From Synechococcales cyanobacterium PMM_0003 (GTDB lineage: Bacteria > Cyanobacteriota > Cyanobacteriia > Pseudanabaenales > Pseudanabaenaceae), in contig CASBRC010000235.1 of assembly GCA_949128015.1 (NCBI GenBank), positions 1 to 10,851 of the forward strand: DNA of 10,851 nucleotides. Direction: 5' to 3'. The position numbers were made by a program, and so were the translations under genes. The notes below the pieces were generated by a model. The model ran no database searches, was not told the DNA's origin, and saw only the letters and a list, made by a program, of their open reading frames with translations. Positions 1 through 6,488 of the stretch are shown here, in pieces (positions within the stretch are counted from its first letter, which is position 1; each line of letters begins with the position of its first letter).

Positions 1-1188
1 GGCAAGTCAACATTAATGCGAATGATTGCGGGTTTAATTCCACCCTCTAGCGGCAAAGTGCTGTATTACAATCGCCCATTGATGGGTTTAAATCCTGGAG
101 TCGCGATCGTCTTTCAAAACTTTGCGCTTTATCCTTGGTTAACTGTCCTCGAAAATGTGGAACTAGGCTTGAAAGCTAAAGGTGAAGCGAAGGATACGCG
201 AATTCAAAAAGCTCTTCGCATGATCGATGTCATTGGCTTAGATGGCTTTGAAAATGCTTATCCTAAGGAGCTATCAGGGGGAATGCGTCAGCGTGTTGGC
301 TTTGCCAGAGCGTTGGCAGTTGAGCCAGAATTGCTATGTATGGATGAGCCATTCTCAGCATTAGATGTATTGACGGCGGAAAATTTACGCTTTGAATTGC
401 TTGATCTTTGGCTTGAAAAACGTATTCCTACTAAGTCGATTTTGATTGTGACGCATGGGATCGAAGAGGCGGTGACATTAGCCGATCGCGTAATTGTCTT
501 AGGTCGTAATCCAGGTCGAATTAGGGCGGATTTACCGATCAAGTTGCCTCATTATCGCGATCGCAAAAGCCCCGAATTTCAGGCGTTAGTTGACCAAGTT
601 TACAAGATTTTGACTAATCCTGATTTGCCAGATATCTTAACTCAGACCACAGCCACTGCTACTTCTCCAGAGCCTAAAGCCCAGCCCAAATACCAATCTC
701 TACCACATGTACGAATTGGCTCAGTAGCAGGTTTATTAGAACTTCTTGAAGGTCGTCAAGATAAAGACCTCTATCGAATTGCTCAAGAACTTTTATTGGA
801 AGTTGATGATATATTGCCAATTGTGGATGCTAGTGAATTACTGGAATTAGTTGCCATCACCGAGGGTGATATTCAACTATCCACGATCGGTGAGAAGTTT
901 ATTAATTGCAATATTGATGAGCGTAAAGCCATTATTCGTGAACTATTACAGAAACATATTCGTTTAGTACAACAGATTTGTCAGCTACTACAAGCCAAAC
1001 GCAATCATCGTATTTCCGAAGAACTAGTTCTAGATATTTTAGAGAACTATTTCACTAGTAAAGAAGCTCAACGTCAACTTAGAACCGCAATGGACTGGGG
1101 GCGCTATGCCGAACTATATAGCTATGACGAACCTTCTGGTGAAATCTTTATTGAAGAAAGTATTACTGAAGCTGAAGAGTCTGAATAG
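1..1188 (+). CDS. ABC transporter ATP-binding protein, NitT/TauT type, with C-terminal AAA-associated domain (5' truncated)
   Basis: Cytoplasmic ATPase of an importer, powering uptake through the permease encoded just downstream. The reading frame is open from base 1 and begins with GKST, the end of Walker A, so about 40-60 N-terminal residues are missing; the ATG at 16 is internal. Numbering from base 1, the Q-loop is VFQN (about 37-40), the signature LSGGM (91-95), Walker B LLCMDEP (111-117) and the H-loop histidine about 152. The Pro-rich linker near 210-230 leads into a helical C-terminal region (about 235-395) that resembles the AAA-associated C-terminal domain found on some nitrate/sulfonate-type ATPases. 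All visible catalytic motifs are intact. The substrate cannot be told: no binding protein is in the window. The gene ends 89 bases before the permease start, with a hairpin repeat between them. The family call is firm; the substrate class is inference. Confidence 0.93.
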   Translation, partial: GKSTLMRMIAGLIPPSSGKVLYYNRPLMGLNPGVAIVFQNFALYPWLTVLENVELGLKAKGEAKDTRIQKALRMIDVIGLDGFENAYPKELSGGMRQRVGFARALAVEPELLCMDEPFSALDVLTAENLRFELLDLWLEKRIPTKSILIVTHGIEEAVTLADRVIVLGRNPGRIRADLPIKLPHYRDRKSPEFQALVDQVYKILTNPDLPDILTQTTATATSPEPKAQPKYQSLPHVRIGSVAGLLELLEGRQDKDLYRIAQELLLEVDDILPIVDASELLELVAITEGDIQLSTIGEKFINCNIDERKAIIRELLQKHIRLVQQICQLLQAKRNHRISEELVLDILENYFTSKEAQRQLRTAMDWGRYAELYSYDEPSGEIFIEESITEAEESE

Positions 1189-1193
1189 AGGTG

Positions 1194-1232
1194 GTTTATT
1201 AACGTCGGCACTTCGCGCCAACGTTAATAAAC
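1194..1232. repeat. Palindromic hairpin repeat between ABC ATPase and permease genes
   Basis: Perfect 12-bp arms GTTTATTAACGT (1194-1205) and ACGTTAATAAAC (1221-1232). The loop can pair further through GGC/GCC around ACTTCGC. No T-tract follows, so it is not a classical terminator. It could stabilise or process the message between the two ABC genes. The core CTTCGCGCC followed by AACG.TAAT recurs in the hairpin at 8225-8275, so it is probably a dispersed cyanobacterial repeat. Confidence 0.8.
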
Positions 1233-1277
1233 TTCTGTTTGTAAATTTCTTAATCCATTTCTTAGTCTAGATTGCTT

Positions 1278-3008
1278 ATGTATCAACCCACTATCGATCC
1301 CAAGTCAGAATTTCGCTCGCGCTGGGGTATTGGCGATGTTTTACTACCTTTAGCGATCATCTCCTTGATTTTCATTGTTGTTCAGACAGCTAGTAAATTT
1401 ACAGGCACTTACGATAGCGAATATATAATTGATCTCTCACTAAGTTTATTGCCGACCTATGCATTGCAAACAATTGTGAGAATGCTGGCAGCCTATGGGC
1501 TTTCACTTTTATTTAGCCTTTCCTATGCTTATGTTGCTTATCGTTCTAGTACATGGTCAAAGGTTCTCATTCCACTATTAGACATACTTCAATCAATTCC
1601 TGTACTTTCATTTTTGCCTGCGGTTGTGCTAGCACTTGTAGGACTATTTCCAGGACAAAGATTAGGGATTGAAATCGCTTCAATTTTGCTAATTTTCACA
1701 GGTATGACTTGGAATATGACCTTCAGCTTTTATCAGTCCTTGAGTAGCATTCCTCAAGAACTAATCGAAGCGAGTCAAGTTTATCGTCTCAGTCCTTGGC
1801 AACGCTTTTGGACTCTAGAATTACCTTCTGGTGTGGTCGGATTAGTTTGGAATAGTGTGATGTCAGTAGCGGGGGGCTGGTTCTTTTTGATGCAAACAGA
1901 ATCTTTTACGCTTTCTAATCGTAACTTTACGCTACCTGGGCTAGGCTCATTTCTCAAGACAGCAGCAGATAAAGGTGATAATTGGGCAATTTTATGGGGG
2001 ATTGTAGTTCTCATTGGCATAATTACGACCATCGATTATTTTATTTGGCGACCGCTAATTGCTTGGGCAGAGAAGTTTAAACATGAAACGGTCGAGGCAA
2101 CTCAAGTACCTGAGTCGCGAGTGTTAGACTTTTTTAGACGATCGCCCACGATGCGAATTATTAGCGATCGCTTATTTGTACCAATCTCAGAAACTTTTAA
2201 TCGCGGCTTTAGTAGCAAATCTCAAAGTTCTCCAATTAATAAATATAAATCTTCTAGATGGATGAACTGGTTTAACTGGATATTACTTGGACTAGTTGGA
2301 TTTCTGGTTTTAGGCGGAACCTTAGAAGCAGTAACTCTACTCAGTAAGATGCCCTTAAGTTCTTGGCAAACAGTAATGACAGGGGCACTTTTTACTTCGA
2401 TTCGAGTATTGATTGTGCTGATTTTATCTCTCCTGATCACAGTTCCCATTGGGGTCACAATTGGACGTAGCCCTAAACTAGCGCAGTTTCTTCAGCCAAT
2501 TGTGCAAATCGCCGCTTCAGTTCCTGCTACTGCACTGTTCCCGATTTTACTATTGGGTTTGGCAAATATTGGCGGGGGATTGGATATTGGGGCGGTGATT
2601 CTGATGACCTTGGGGAGTATGTGGTATATCCTTTTCAATGTGATTGCAGGAGCGCAAGCAATTCCATCAGAGCTTTTTGAAGCGGCGCGAGTTTATAAAC
2701 TTTCACCCCTAGAACGTTGGCGGACGCTGATTTTGCCAGGTATTTTTCCGTATCTCGTGACTGGGATTATTACAGCGGTTGGTGGTGCTTGGAATGCCAG
2801 TATTGCGGGAGAGTACATTAAATTTCAGGGAAAAGTACTGACAACGACAGGGCTTGGCTCGACGATTACTCAAGCTTCGGATGTTGGCGATTTCCCTCTT
2901 TTGCTAGCTTCCACCATCGTCATGTCGTTATTAGTTGTCACCACTAATCGCTTAGTGTGGCGACCACTTTATCGATTGGCTCAAGTCAAATATCAATTGT
3001 TGGTTTAA
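1278..3008 (+). CDS. ABC transporter permease, two fused permease halves (NitT/TauT type)
   Basis: Inner-membrane channel subunit of 576 residues, about twice the usual permease length, because two BPD_transp_1-type permeases are joined. Each half has its own EAA loop for contact with the ATPase: EASQVYRLSPWQR (about 164-176) and EAARVYKLSPLER (about 468-480). Both halves end in a similar segment (IWRPLIAWAEKF near 256-267; VWRPLYRLAQVKY near 560-572), which points to tandem duplication. Many hydrophobic segments lie at 21-37, 60-90, 96-125, 132-152, 236-258, 333-355, 365-393, 405-430, 436-460, 490-510 and 540-557. A hydrophilic linker (about 265-330) separates the halves. I start at ATG 1278; a TTG two codons upstream (1272) is possible, and neither has a clear Shine-Dalgarno. 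It probably works with the upstream ATPase; the fused halves make the full channel in one chain. Confidence 0.92.
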   Translation: MYQPTIDPKSEFRSRWGIGDVLLPLAIISLIFIVVQTASKFTGTYDSEYIIDLSLSLLPTYALQTIVRMLAAYGLSLLFSLSYAYVAYRSSTWSKVLIPLLDILQSIPVLSFLPAVVLALVGLFPGQRLGIEIASILLIFTGMTWNMTFSFYQSLSSIPQELIEASQVYRLSPWQRFWTLELPSGVVGLVWNSVMSVAGGWFFLMQTESFTLSNRNFTLPGLGSFLKTAADKGDNWAILWGIVVLIGIITTIDYFIWRPLIAWAEKFKHETVEATQVPESRVLDFFRRSPTMRIISDRLFVPISETFNRGFSSKSQSSPINKYKSSRWMNWFNWILLGLVGFLVLGGTLEAVTLLSKMPLSSWQTVMTGALFTSIRVLIVLILSLLITVPIGVTIGRSPKLAQFLQPIVQIAASVPATALFPILLLGLANIGGGLDIGAVILMTLGSMWYILFNVIAGAQAIPSELFEAARVYKLSPLERWRTLILPGIFPYLVTGIITAVGGAWNASIAGEYIKFQGKVLTTTGLGSTITQASDVGDFPLLLASTIVMSLLVVTTNRLVWRPLYRLAQVKYQLLV

Positions 3009-3009
3009 A

Positions 3010-3041
3010 AAGAGAGGCTGCAAAGCAGCCTCTCTTTTTTT
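3010..3041 (+). terminator. Intrinsic terminator after the ABC permease gene
   Basis: Perfect 11-bp stem AGAGAGGCTGC (3011-3021), AAA loop, GCAGCCTCTCT (3025-3035), then a run of T to 3041. It begins two bases after the stop codon and separates the ABC transcript from the heme oxygenase promoter that follows at once. Confidence 0.93.
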
Positions 3042-3056
3042 GTTACAAAACTTTGC

Positions 3057-3088
3057 TTGACATTATATATAGGTATAAGGTCTAGGAT
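3057..3088 (+). promoter_or_regulatory. Candidate promoter of the low-oxygen tetrapyrrole cluster, with an imperfect operator-like palindrome
   Basis: A consensus -35 TTGACA (3057-3062) lies right after the terminator. The best-placed -10 is TAGGAT (3083-3088), giving a 20-bp spacer, longer than the usual 17. The spacer holds an imperfect palindrome TTATATATAGGTATAA (3063-3078), with outer arms TTATA/TATAA. A long spacer plus a palindrome would suit a promoter that needs an activator. The homologous Synechocystis genes are activated by the MarR-type ChlR; I do not know its exact site, so the link is inference. Confidence 0.45.
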
Positions 3089-3118
3089 GCAGTGATTAAG
3101 TTTCGTGAGTAAATACCG

Positions 3119-3847
3119 ATGACAAGTCACTTAGCTACCCGTCTGCGCGAAGGTACACAAATATCTCATACTGCGGCTGAGAATACAGCATTTATGAAGT
3201 GCTTTCTCAAGGGGATTGTGGAGATTGTCCCTTTTAAAAAATTATTGGCTAATCTCTATCTTGTATACAGCACGCTCGAAGCAGAACTAAAGCGTCATGC
3301 CGATCATCCAATTGTTGGGAAGATGTATTTCCCAGAACTCGATCGCCAGTCAAGTTTGGAGCAAGATTTAGCTTTTTATTACGGTGATGATTGGCGATCA
3401 GAACTAGTTCCTCTGAAAGCTGGACAGGTTTATGTCGATCGCCTACTTGAACTCTCTAATACCGAGCCTGCCTGTTTAATTGCTCATTCCTATACGCGCT
3501 ACATGGGTGATCTGTCAGGTGGACAGGCTTTGAAACATATTATTCGTTCGGCTCTGGATTTGCCAAGCGATCGCGGTACGACGTTCTATGAATTTGAGCA
3601 ACTGCCAACCATTGAAGCAAAAAGAGATTTTAAAGAGAAGTATCGCCACGCTCTAGATTCTCTGGCTGTGGATGAGGAAACAATTCTGAGAATTGTGGAA
3701 GAGGCGAATTATGCTTTTATGCTCAATCGCGATGTAGTGGATGAGCTAGAAGCAGATGTCAGAGCGGTAGTCGATCCTCATGTCTTTGCGCTGCTCACCA
3801 AGCAAGATCGAGCTGGCAGTACCGAGCGTCACCGTCACGCTGCATAG
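3119..3847 (+). CDS. ho2: Heme oxygenase (biliverdin-forming), probably the low-oxygen isoform
   Basis: Oxidatively opens heme to biliverdin IX-alpha, CO and Fe2+, using O2 and reduced ferredoxin. This is the first step to the bilin pigments of phycobiliproteins and phytochromes; the enzyme is soluble. The protein has 242 residues, normal for cyanobacterial heme oxygenase. The proximal heme ligand is His17 in SHTAAEN, and the distal helix carries GDLSGGQ (130-136), with YTRYMGDLSGG typical of the family. The His-rich C-terminal tail is variable in the family. The ATG at 3119 has no strong Shine-Dalgarno, but the N-terminus TSHLATRLREGT fits the family exactly. The isoform call (ho2 rather than ho1) rests on the neighbours hemN and acsF, the known microoxic partners, not on sequence alone. 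First gene of the cluster; hemN follows after 77 bases containing a long hairpin. Confidence 0.95.
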   Translation: MTSHLATRLREGTQISHTAAENTAFMKCFLKGIVEIVPFKKLLANLYLVYSTLEAELKRHADHPIVGKMYFPELDRQSSLEQDLAFYYGDDWRSELVPLKAGQVYVDRLLELSNTEPACLIAHSYTRYMGDLSGGQALKHIIRSALDLPSDRGTTFYEFEQLPTIEAKRDFKEKYRHALDSLAVDEETILRIVEEANYAFMLNRDVVDELEADVRAVVDPHVFALLTKQDRAGSTERHRHAA

Positions 3848-3863
3848 ATATTACAGATTTTAC

Positions 3864-3896
3864 GGGTTTCAATTTGTCTACGACAAATTGAAACCC
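3864..3896 (+). repeat. Perfect 15-bp-stem hairpin between heme oxygenase and hemN genes
   Basis: GGGTTTCAATTTGTC (3864-3878), loop TAC, GACAAATTGAAACCC (3882-3896). There is no T-tract, so rho-independent termination is unlikely. It ends 15 bases before the hemN Shine-Dalgarno. It could protect the 3' end of the heme oxygenase message, set a processing point, or act on the relative yield of the two genes. Confidence 0.8.
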
Positions 3897-3911
3897 AATG
3901 TATAGAAATAT

Positions 3912-3916
3912 AAGGA
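3912..3916 (+). promoter_or_regulatory. Ribosome binding site that decides the hemN start
   Basis: AAGGA at 3912-3916 lies 8 bases upstream of ATG 3925. An in-frame ATG at 3898 would put this site inside the coding region and would begin just after the hairpin arm, with no Shine-Dalgarno of its own. HemN proteins commonly begin near this second methionine. Confidence 0.7.
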
Positions 3917-3924
3917 TCGAATGG

Positions 3925-5325
3925 ATGAGCACGTTATCACAAGCAATTAAATTTGATATTAATTTATTACATAAGTATGATCAGCCAGTACCGCGCTATA
4001 CCAGCTATCCTCCCGCAACAGAACTAAGCGAAAATTTTGACGAGATAGATTTTCGAGGGGCAATCGCATCGGGGAATTTACAAAAAACGCCTTTATCTCT
4101 CTATGCCCATATTCCTTTCTGTGATGCACCCTGTTATTTTTGTGGCTGCAATACTGTAATTAGCACTCGCAAGGAAATTGCAGAACCTTATCTAGGTTAC
4201 TTGATGCGTCACATTGCTCAAGTTGCGGCAACCGTTGATCGCGATCGCCTTGTGCAGCAAATGCACTGGGGCGGTGGCACTCCCAATTATTTCTCCCTCG
4301 ATCAAGTAGAACGCTTATGGCATTGTCTACAGTCGCATTTTACCTTTGATCAAGATGCCGAAATTTCCCTTGAAGTGAATCCGCGATCGCTAACCAAGGA
4401 ATATTTACAAGGCTTAAAAGATCTTGGCTTTAACCGCATTAGTTTCGGCATTCAGGATTTTAATCCGCAAGTTCAAGAAGCCGTGAATCGCATTCAACCT
4501 GAAGAAATGCTCTTTGAGGGAATGCAATGGATGCGCGAGGTGGGATTTGAAGGCGTGAATGTGGATCTGATCTATGGACTGCCATATCAAACCCTAGAGA
4601 CATTTAAGGAAACTCTCGCCAAAACAATTGAACTCGATCCCGATCGCATTGCGGTATTTAACTTTGCCTATGTGCCTTGGTTAAAGCCATTACAAAAGAA
4701 GAAAATTTCTCCTGAGACCTTGCCCTCACCTGAGGAAAAATTGCAGATTATGGAGATGACGATTGAAACCTTAACCAATCATGGTTATGTGTTCATCGGC
4801 ATGGATCATTTTGCCAAACCCGATGATGAATTAGCAATCGCCCAACGTGAAGGCAAATTACATCGCAATTTTCAAGGATATACCACCAAGCCTGAATCTG
4901 ATCTCTTAGGCTTTGGGATGACTTCCATTAGTATGCTGCAAAATGTTTATACCCAAAACTATAAGGGTATGCAGGACTTTTATAAGGCAATCGATGCAAG
5001 TAAATTCCCGATTGAACGTGGTGTTACTCTCAATGCCGACGACATTTTGCGCCGTTCGATCATTATGGAACTGATGTGTCAGTTTGAACTCTCGCAGCAA
5101 GAGATTGAAGCGAAATATCATTTGACTTGCGATCGCAATTTTGGTAAATACTTTGCGCCAGAACGATTGAAACTACGTCAGTTAGAAGCTGATGGCTTGA
5201 TCGCACTGGAACCTGATCATATTGAGGTCACTCCTGCGGGAAGGTTGTTGATCCGCAATATTGCCTCAGTATTTGATGCATATCTTACAAAGAATGACCT
5301 TGAAAAGTTCTCAAGGTCAGTGTAA
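3925..5325 (+). CDS. hemN: Oxygen-independent coproporphyrinogen III oxidase (radical SAM)
   Basis: Converts coproporphyrinogen III to protoporphyrinogen IX without O2, using a [4Fe-4S] cluster and S-adenosylmethionine. It feeds heme and chlorophyll synthesis when the O2-dependent HemF is starved. With the start at 3925 it has 466 residues, close to the 457 of E. coli HemN. The cluster motif in HIPFCDAPCYFCGCN has Cys66, Cys70 and Cys73, plus the extra Cys75 that is characteristic of true HemN. The N-terminal PRYTSYP (23-29) and GGGTPNYF also fit HemN. HemW-type heme chaperones are shorter and lack the N-terminal segment, so HemW is unlikely. An in-frame ATG at 3898 would add nine residues but has no ribosome binding site. 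Lies between heme oxygenase and a NrdG-type gene on the same strand, 32 bases before the latter. Confidence 0.95.
   Translation: MSTLSQAIKFDINLLHKYDQPVPRYTSYPPATELSENFDEIDFRGAIASGNLQKTPLSLYAHIPFCDAPCYFCGCNTVISTRKEIAEPYLGYLMRHIAQVAATVDRDRLVQQMHWGGGTPNYFSLDQVERLWHCLQSHFTFDQDAEISLEVNPRSLTKEYLQGLKDLGFNRISFGIQDFNPQVQEAVNRIQPEEMLFEGMQWMREVGFEGVNVDLIYGLPYQTLETFKETLAKTIELDPDRIAVFNFAYVPWLKPLQKKKISPETLPSPEEKLQIMEMTIETLTNHGYVFIGMDHFAKPDDELAIAQREGKLHRNFQGYTTKPESDLLGFGMTSISMLQNVYTQNYKGMQDFYKAIDASKFPIERGVTLNADDILRRSIIMELMCQFELSQQEIEAKYHLTCDRNFGKYFAPERLKLRQLEADGLIALEPDHIEVTPAGRLLIRNIASVFDAYLTKNDLEKFSRSV
5295..5319 (+). repeat. Small inverted repeat at the 3' end of hemN
   Basis: TGACCTTGA (5295-5303) and TCAAGGTCA (5311-5319), a perfect 9-bp stem with a 7-base loop. 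It lies inside the last codons of hemN, before the stop at 5323-5325. No T-tract follows. It may be chance, a message-stability hairpin or a protein site. Confidence 0.5.
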
Positions 5326-5357
5326 TTAAGGTTTCAAAGAAACATTGGAGATTCATC

Positions 5358-5942
5358 ATGACATCACAACTCAATATCATGGGCTATCTTAATCGCTCTG
5401 AAGTAAATGGACCTGGTTGTCGAGCTGTAGTTTGGGTACAGGGTTGTCAGCGTGAATGTCCTGACTGCTTTAATCCATCCTCTTGGTCTTTAACAGCTAA
5501 TCAACTCGTGTCGGTAGAAGAACTAGCAAACCGAATTATCAGCGAGCCTGCCAATCAAGGTGTTACTTTTTCTGGAGGTGAGCCGTTTTTGCAAGCAACT
5601 GCCCTAGCGGCGCTAGCCAAGCAGATCAAGTCAGCAGGACTCAATGTGATGTCATTTACTGGATATACATTATCGGAACTGCGATCGCCTACTGCCCCTG
5701 AAGGATCTACCGATCTTCTCAACCAACTGGATATTTTGATTGATGGTCCCTTTGTTTCTGCTCTTGCCATTCATAAACCTGATTCTCCTGTTTCGTCGCG
5801 CAATCAACGTTTGCATATCTTTAATCCCGCTTTTGCCGACAAAATTGATTGGGCAAGTGATCAAACAGAAATTCATATTCTTAAGGATGGTACTCGTGTT
5901 TTTACTGGGTTTCGCGGACAAATGGACTTCGATGGAGATTAA
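5358..5942 (+). CDS. nrdG: NrdG-type radical SAM activating enzyme (anaerobic ribonucleotide reductase activase-like)
   Basis: NrdG enzymes use SAM and a [4Fe-4S] cluster to place a glycyl radical on the anaerobic class III ribonucleotide reductase NrdD. This protein has 194 residues. The cluster motif is CQRECPDC (CX3CX2C, about 30-37). Compared from memory with E. coli NrdG, the matching points are NGPG before the cysteines, GVTFSGGEP (SAM-binding glycine-rich stretch), FTGYTLSEL, LDILIDGPFV and SSRNQRLH. A GGAG at 5347-5350, 7 bases before ATG 5358, supports the start. No nrdD is in the window, so the target is unknown: either an NrdD elsewhere or another glycyl radical enzyme. Placement 32 bases after hemN, another O2-sensitive radical SAM enzyme, suits low-oxygen expression. 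The family is firm; the exact target is inference. Confidence 0.87.
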   Translation: MTSQLNIMGYLNRSEVNGPGCRAVVWVQGCQRECPDCFNPSSWSLTANQLVSVEELANRIISEPANQGVTFSGGEPFLQATALAALAKQIKSAGLNVMSFTGYTLSELRSPTAPEGSTDLLNQLDILIDGPFVSALAIHKPDSPVSSRNQRLHIFNPAFADKIDWASDQTEIHILKDGTRVFTGFRGQMDFDGD

Positions 5943-5992
5943 GCTTCGACTATGCTCAGCCATCGATATTGATGGCTGAGCGAAGTCGAAGC
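5943..5992 (+). repeat. 22-bp-arm hairpin repeat directly after the nrdG-like stop codon
   Basis: Arms 5943-5964 and 5971-5992 pair at 20 of 22 positions around the 6-base loop GATATT. The left arm begins GCTTCGAC and ends CTCAGCCATC. The stem starts on the base after the TAA stop. No T-tract follows. It resembles the GCTTCGAC..GCTCAGCC foldback repeats that are common in cyanobacterial intergenic DNA. It may partly separate the hemerythrin-acsF pair from the upstream genes. Confidence 0.8.
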
Positions 5993-6047
5993 CTCTCACA
6001 ACTCATTTAGGTTTGTTACATAACACATACATTGTTTCGATAAATTC

Positions 6048-6473
6048 ATGCTTTCTACTTTGACTAACTCAATCGCCTTTTGGCAACAGGAATATCACAC
6101 TGGTAACACACAGGTCGATAGACAACATCAGCAAATATTTGAGATTGTTAATGCTCTCCATGATGCTGTTGTTACTAGAAAAAATGTCTATACAATCCAA
6201 GAGCTTCTGGAATGTCTAGCCAATCATACTATTGAGCATTTTCAAACGGAAGAGGCTTTGATGATGGCAGTGGATTATCCCGAATACGATCGCCACAAAC
6301 AGACCCACGATCATCTCTTATCCAAGGTGGATAATTTGCTGCTGAAATTTCGCGATCGCAATACGGCAGCAGTTACGACAGAAATCACCCAATTCCTCAC
6401 TGAATGGTTGGCACATCATATCAAGGGTGAAGATCAGAAGATGATTCAGTTTTTTCAAAATAACATTCGTTGA
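6048..6473 (+). CDS. Bacteriohemerythrin, single-domain O2-binding di-iron protein
   Basis: Small soluble protein of 141 residues that should bind O2 reversibly at a di-iron site. All seven usual ligands can be placed: His27 (VDRQHQQIF), His64 and Glu68 (HFQTEE), His83 and His87 (HKQTH), and His124 and Asp129 (HIKGED). Length and the opening FWQQEYHTGNTQVDRQH are typical of stand-alone bacteriohemerythrins; no signalling or membrane domain is attached. It starts 105 bases after the nrdG-like gene, beyond a long hairpin, and ends 15 bases before acsF, so it is probably co-transcribed with acsF. No clear Shine-Dalgarno is seen before ATG 6048. Its place among two O2-using and two O2-sensitive enzymes suggests O2 delivery, buffering or sensing, but that is inference. 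Confidence 0.93.
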   Translation: MLSTLTNSIAFWQQEYHTGNTQVDRQHQQIFEIVNALHDAVVTRKNVYTIQELLECLANHTIEHFQTEEALMMAVDYPEYDRHKQTHDHLLSKVDNLLLKFRDRNTAAVTTEITQFLTEWLAHHIKGEDQKMIQFFQNNIR

Positions 6474-6488
6474 CAACTAATTACTACT

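Noticed and set aside
3898..3924. Upstream ATG as the hemN start
   Set aside because: No Shine-Dalgarno precedes it, it abuts a hairpin arm, and a good AAGGA lies between it and the ATG at 3925.
3925..5325. HemW (heme chaperone) as an alternative to HemN
   Set aside because: The N-terminal PRYTSYP segment, the CX3CX2CXC motif and the length of 466 residues fit HemN; HemW is shorter and lacks these.
5740..5979. Out-of-frame open frame overlapping the nrdG-like gene
   Set aside because: It lies within the 3' part of a well-supported gene and extends into the foldback repeat; its composition is that of a shadow frame.
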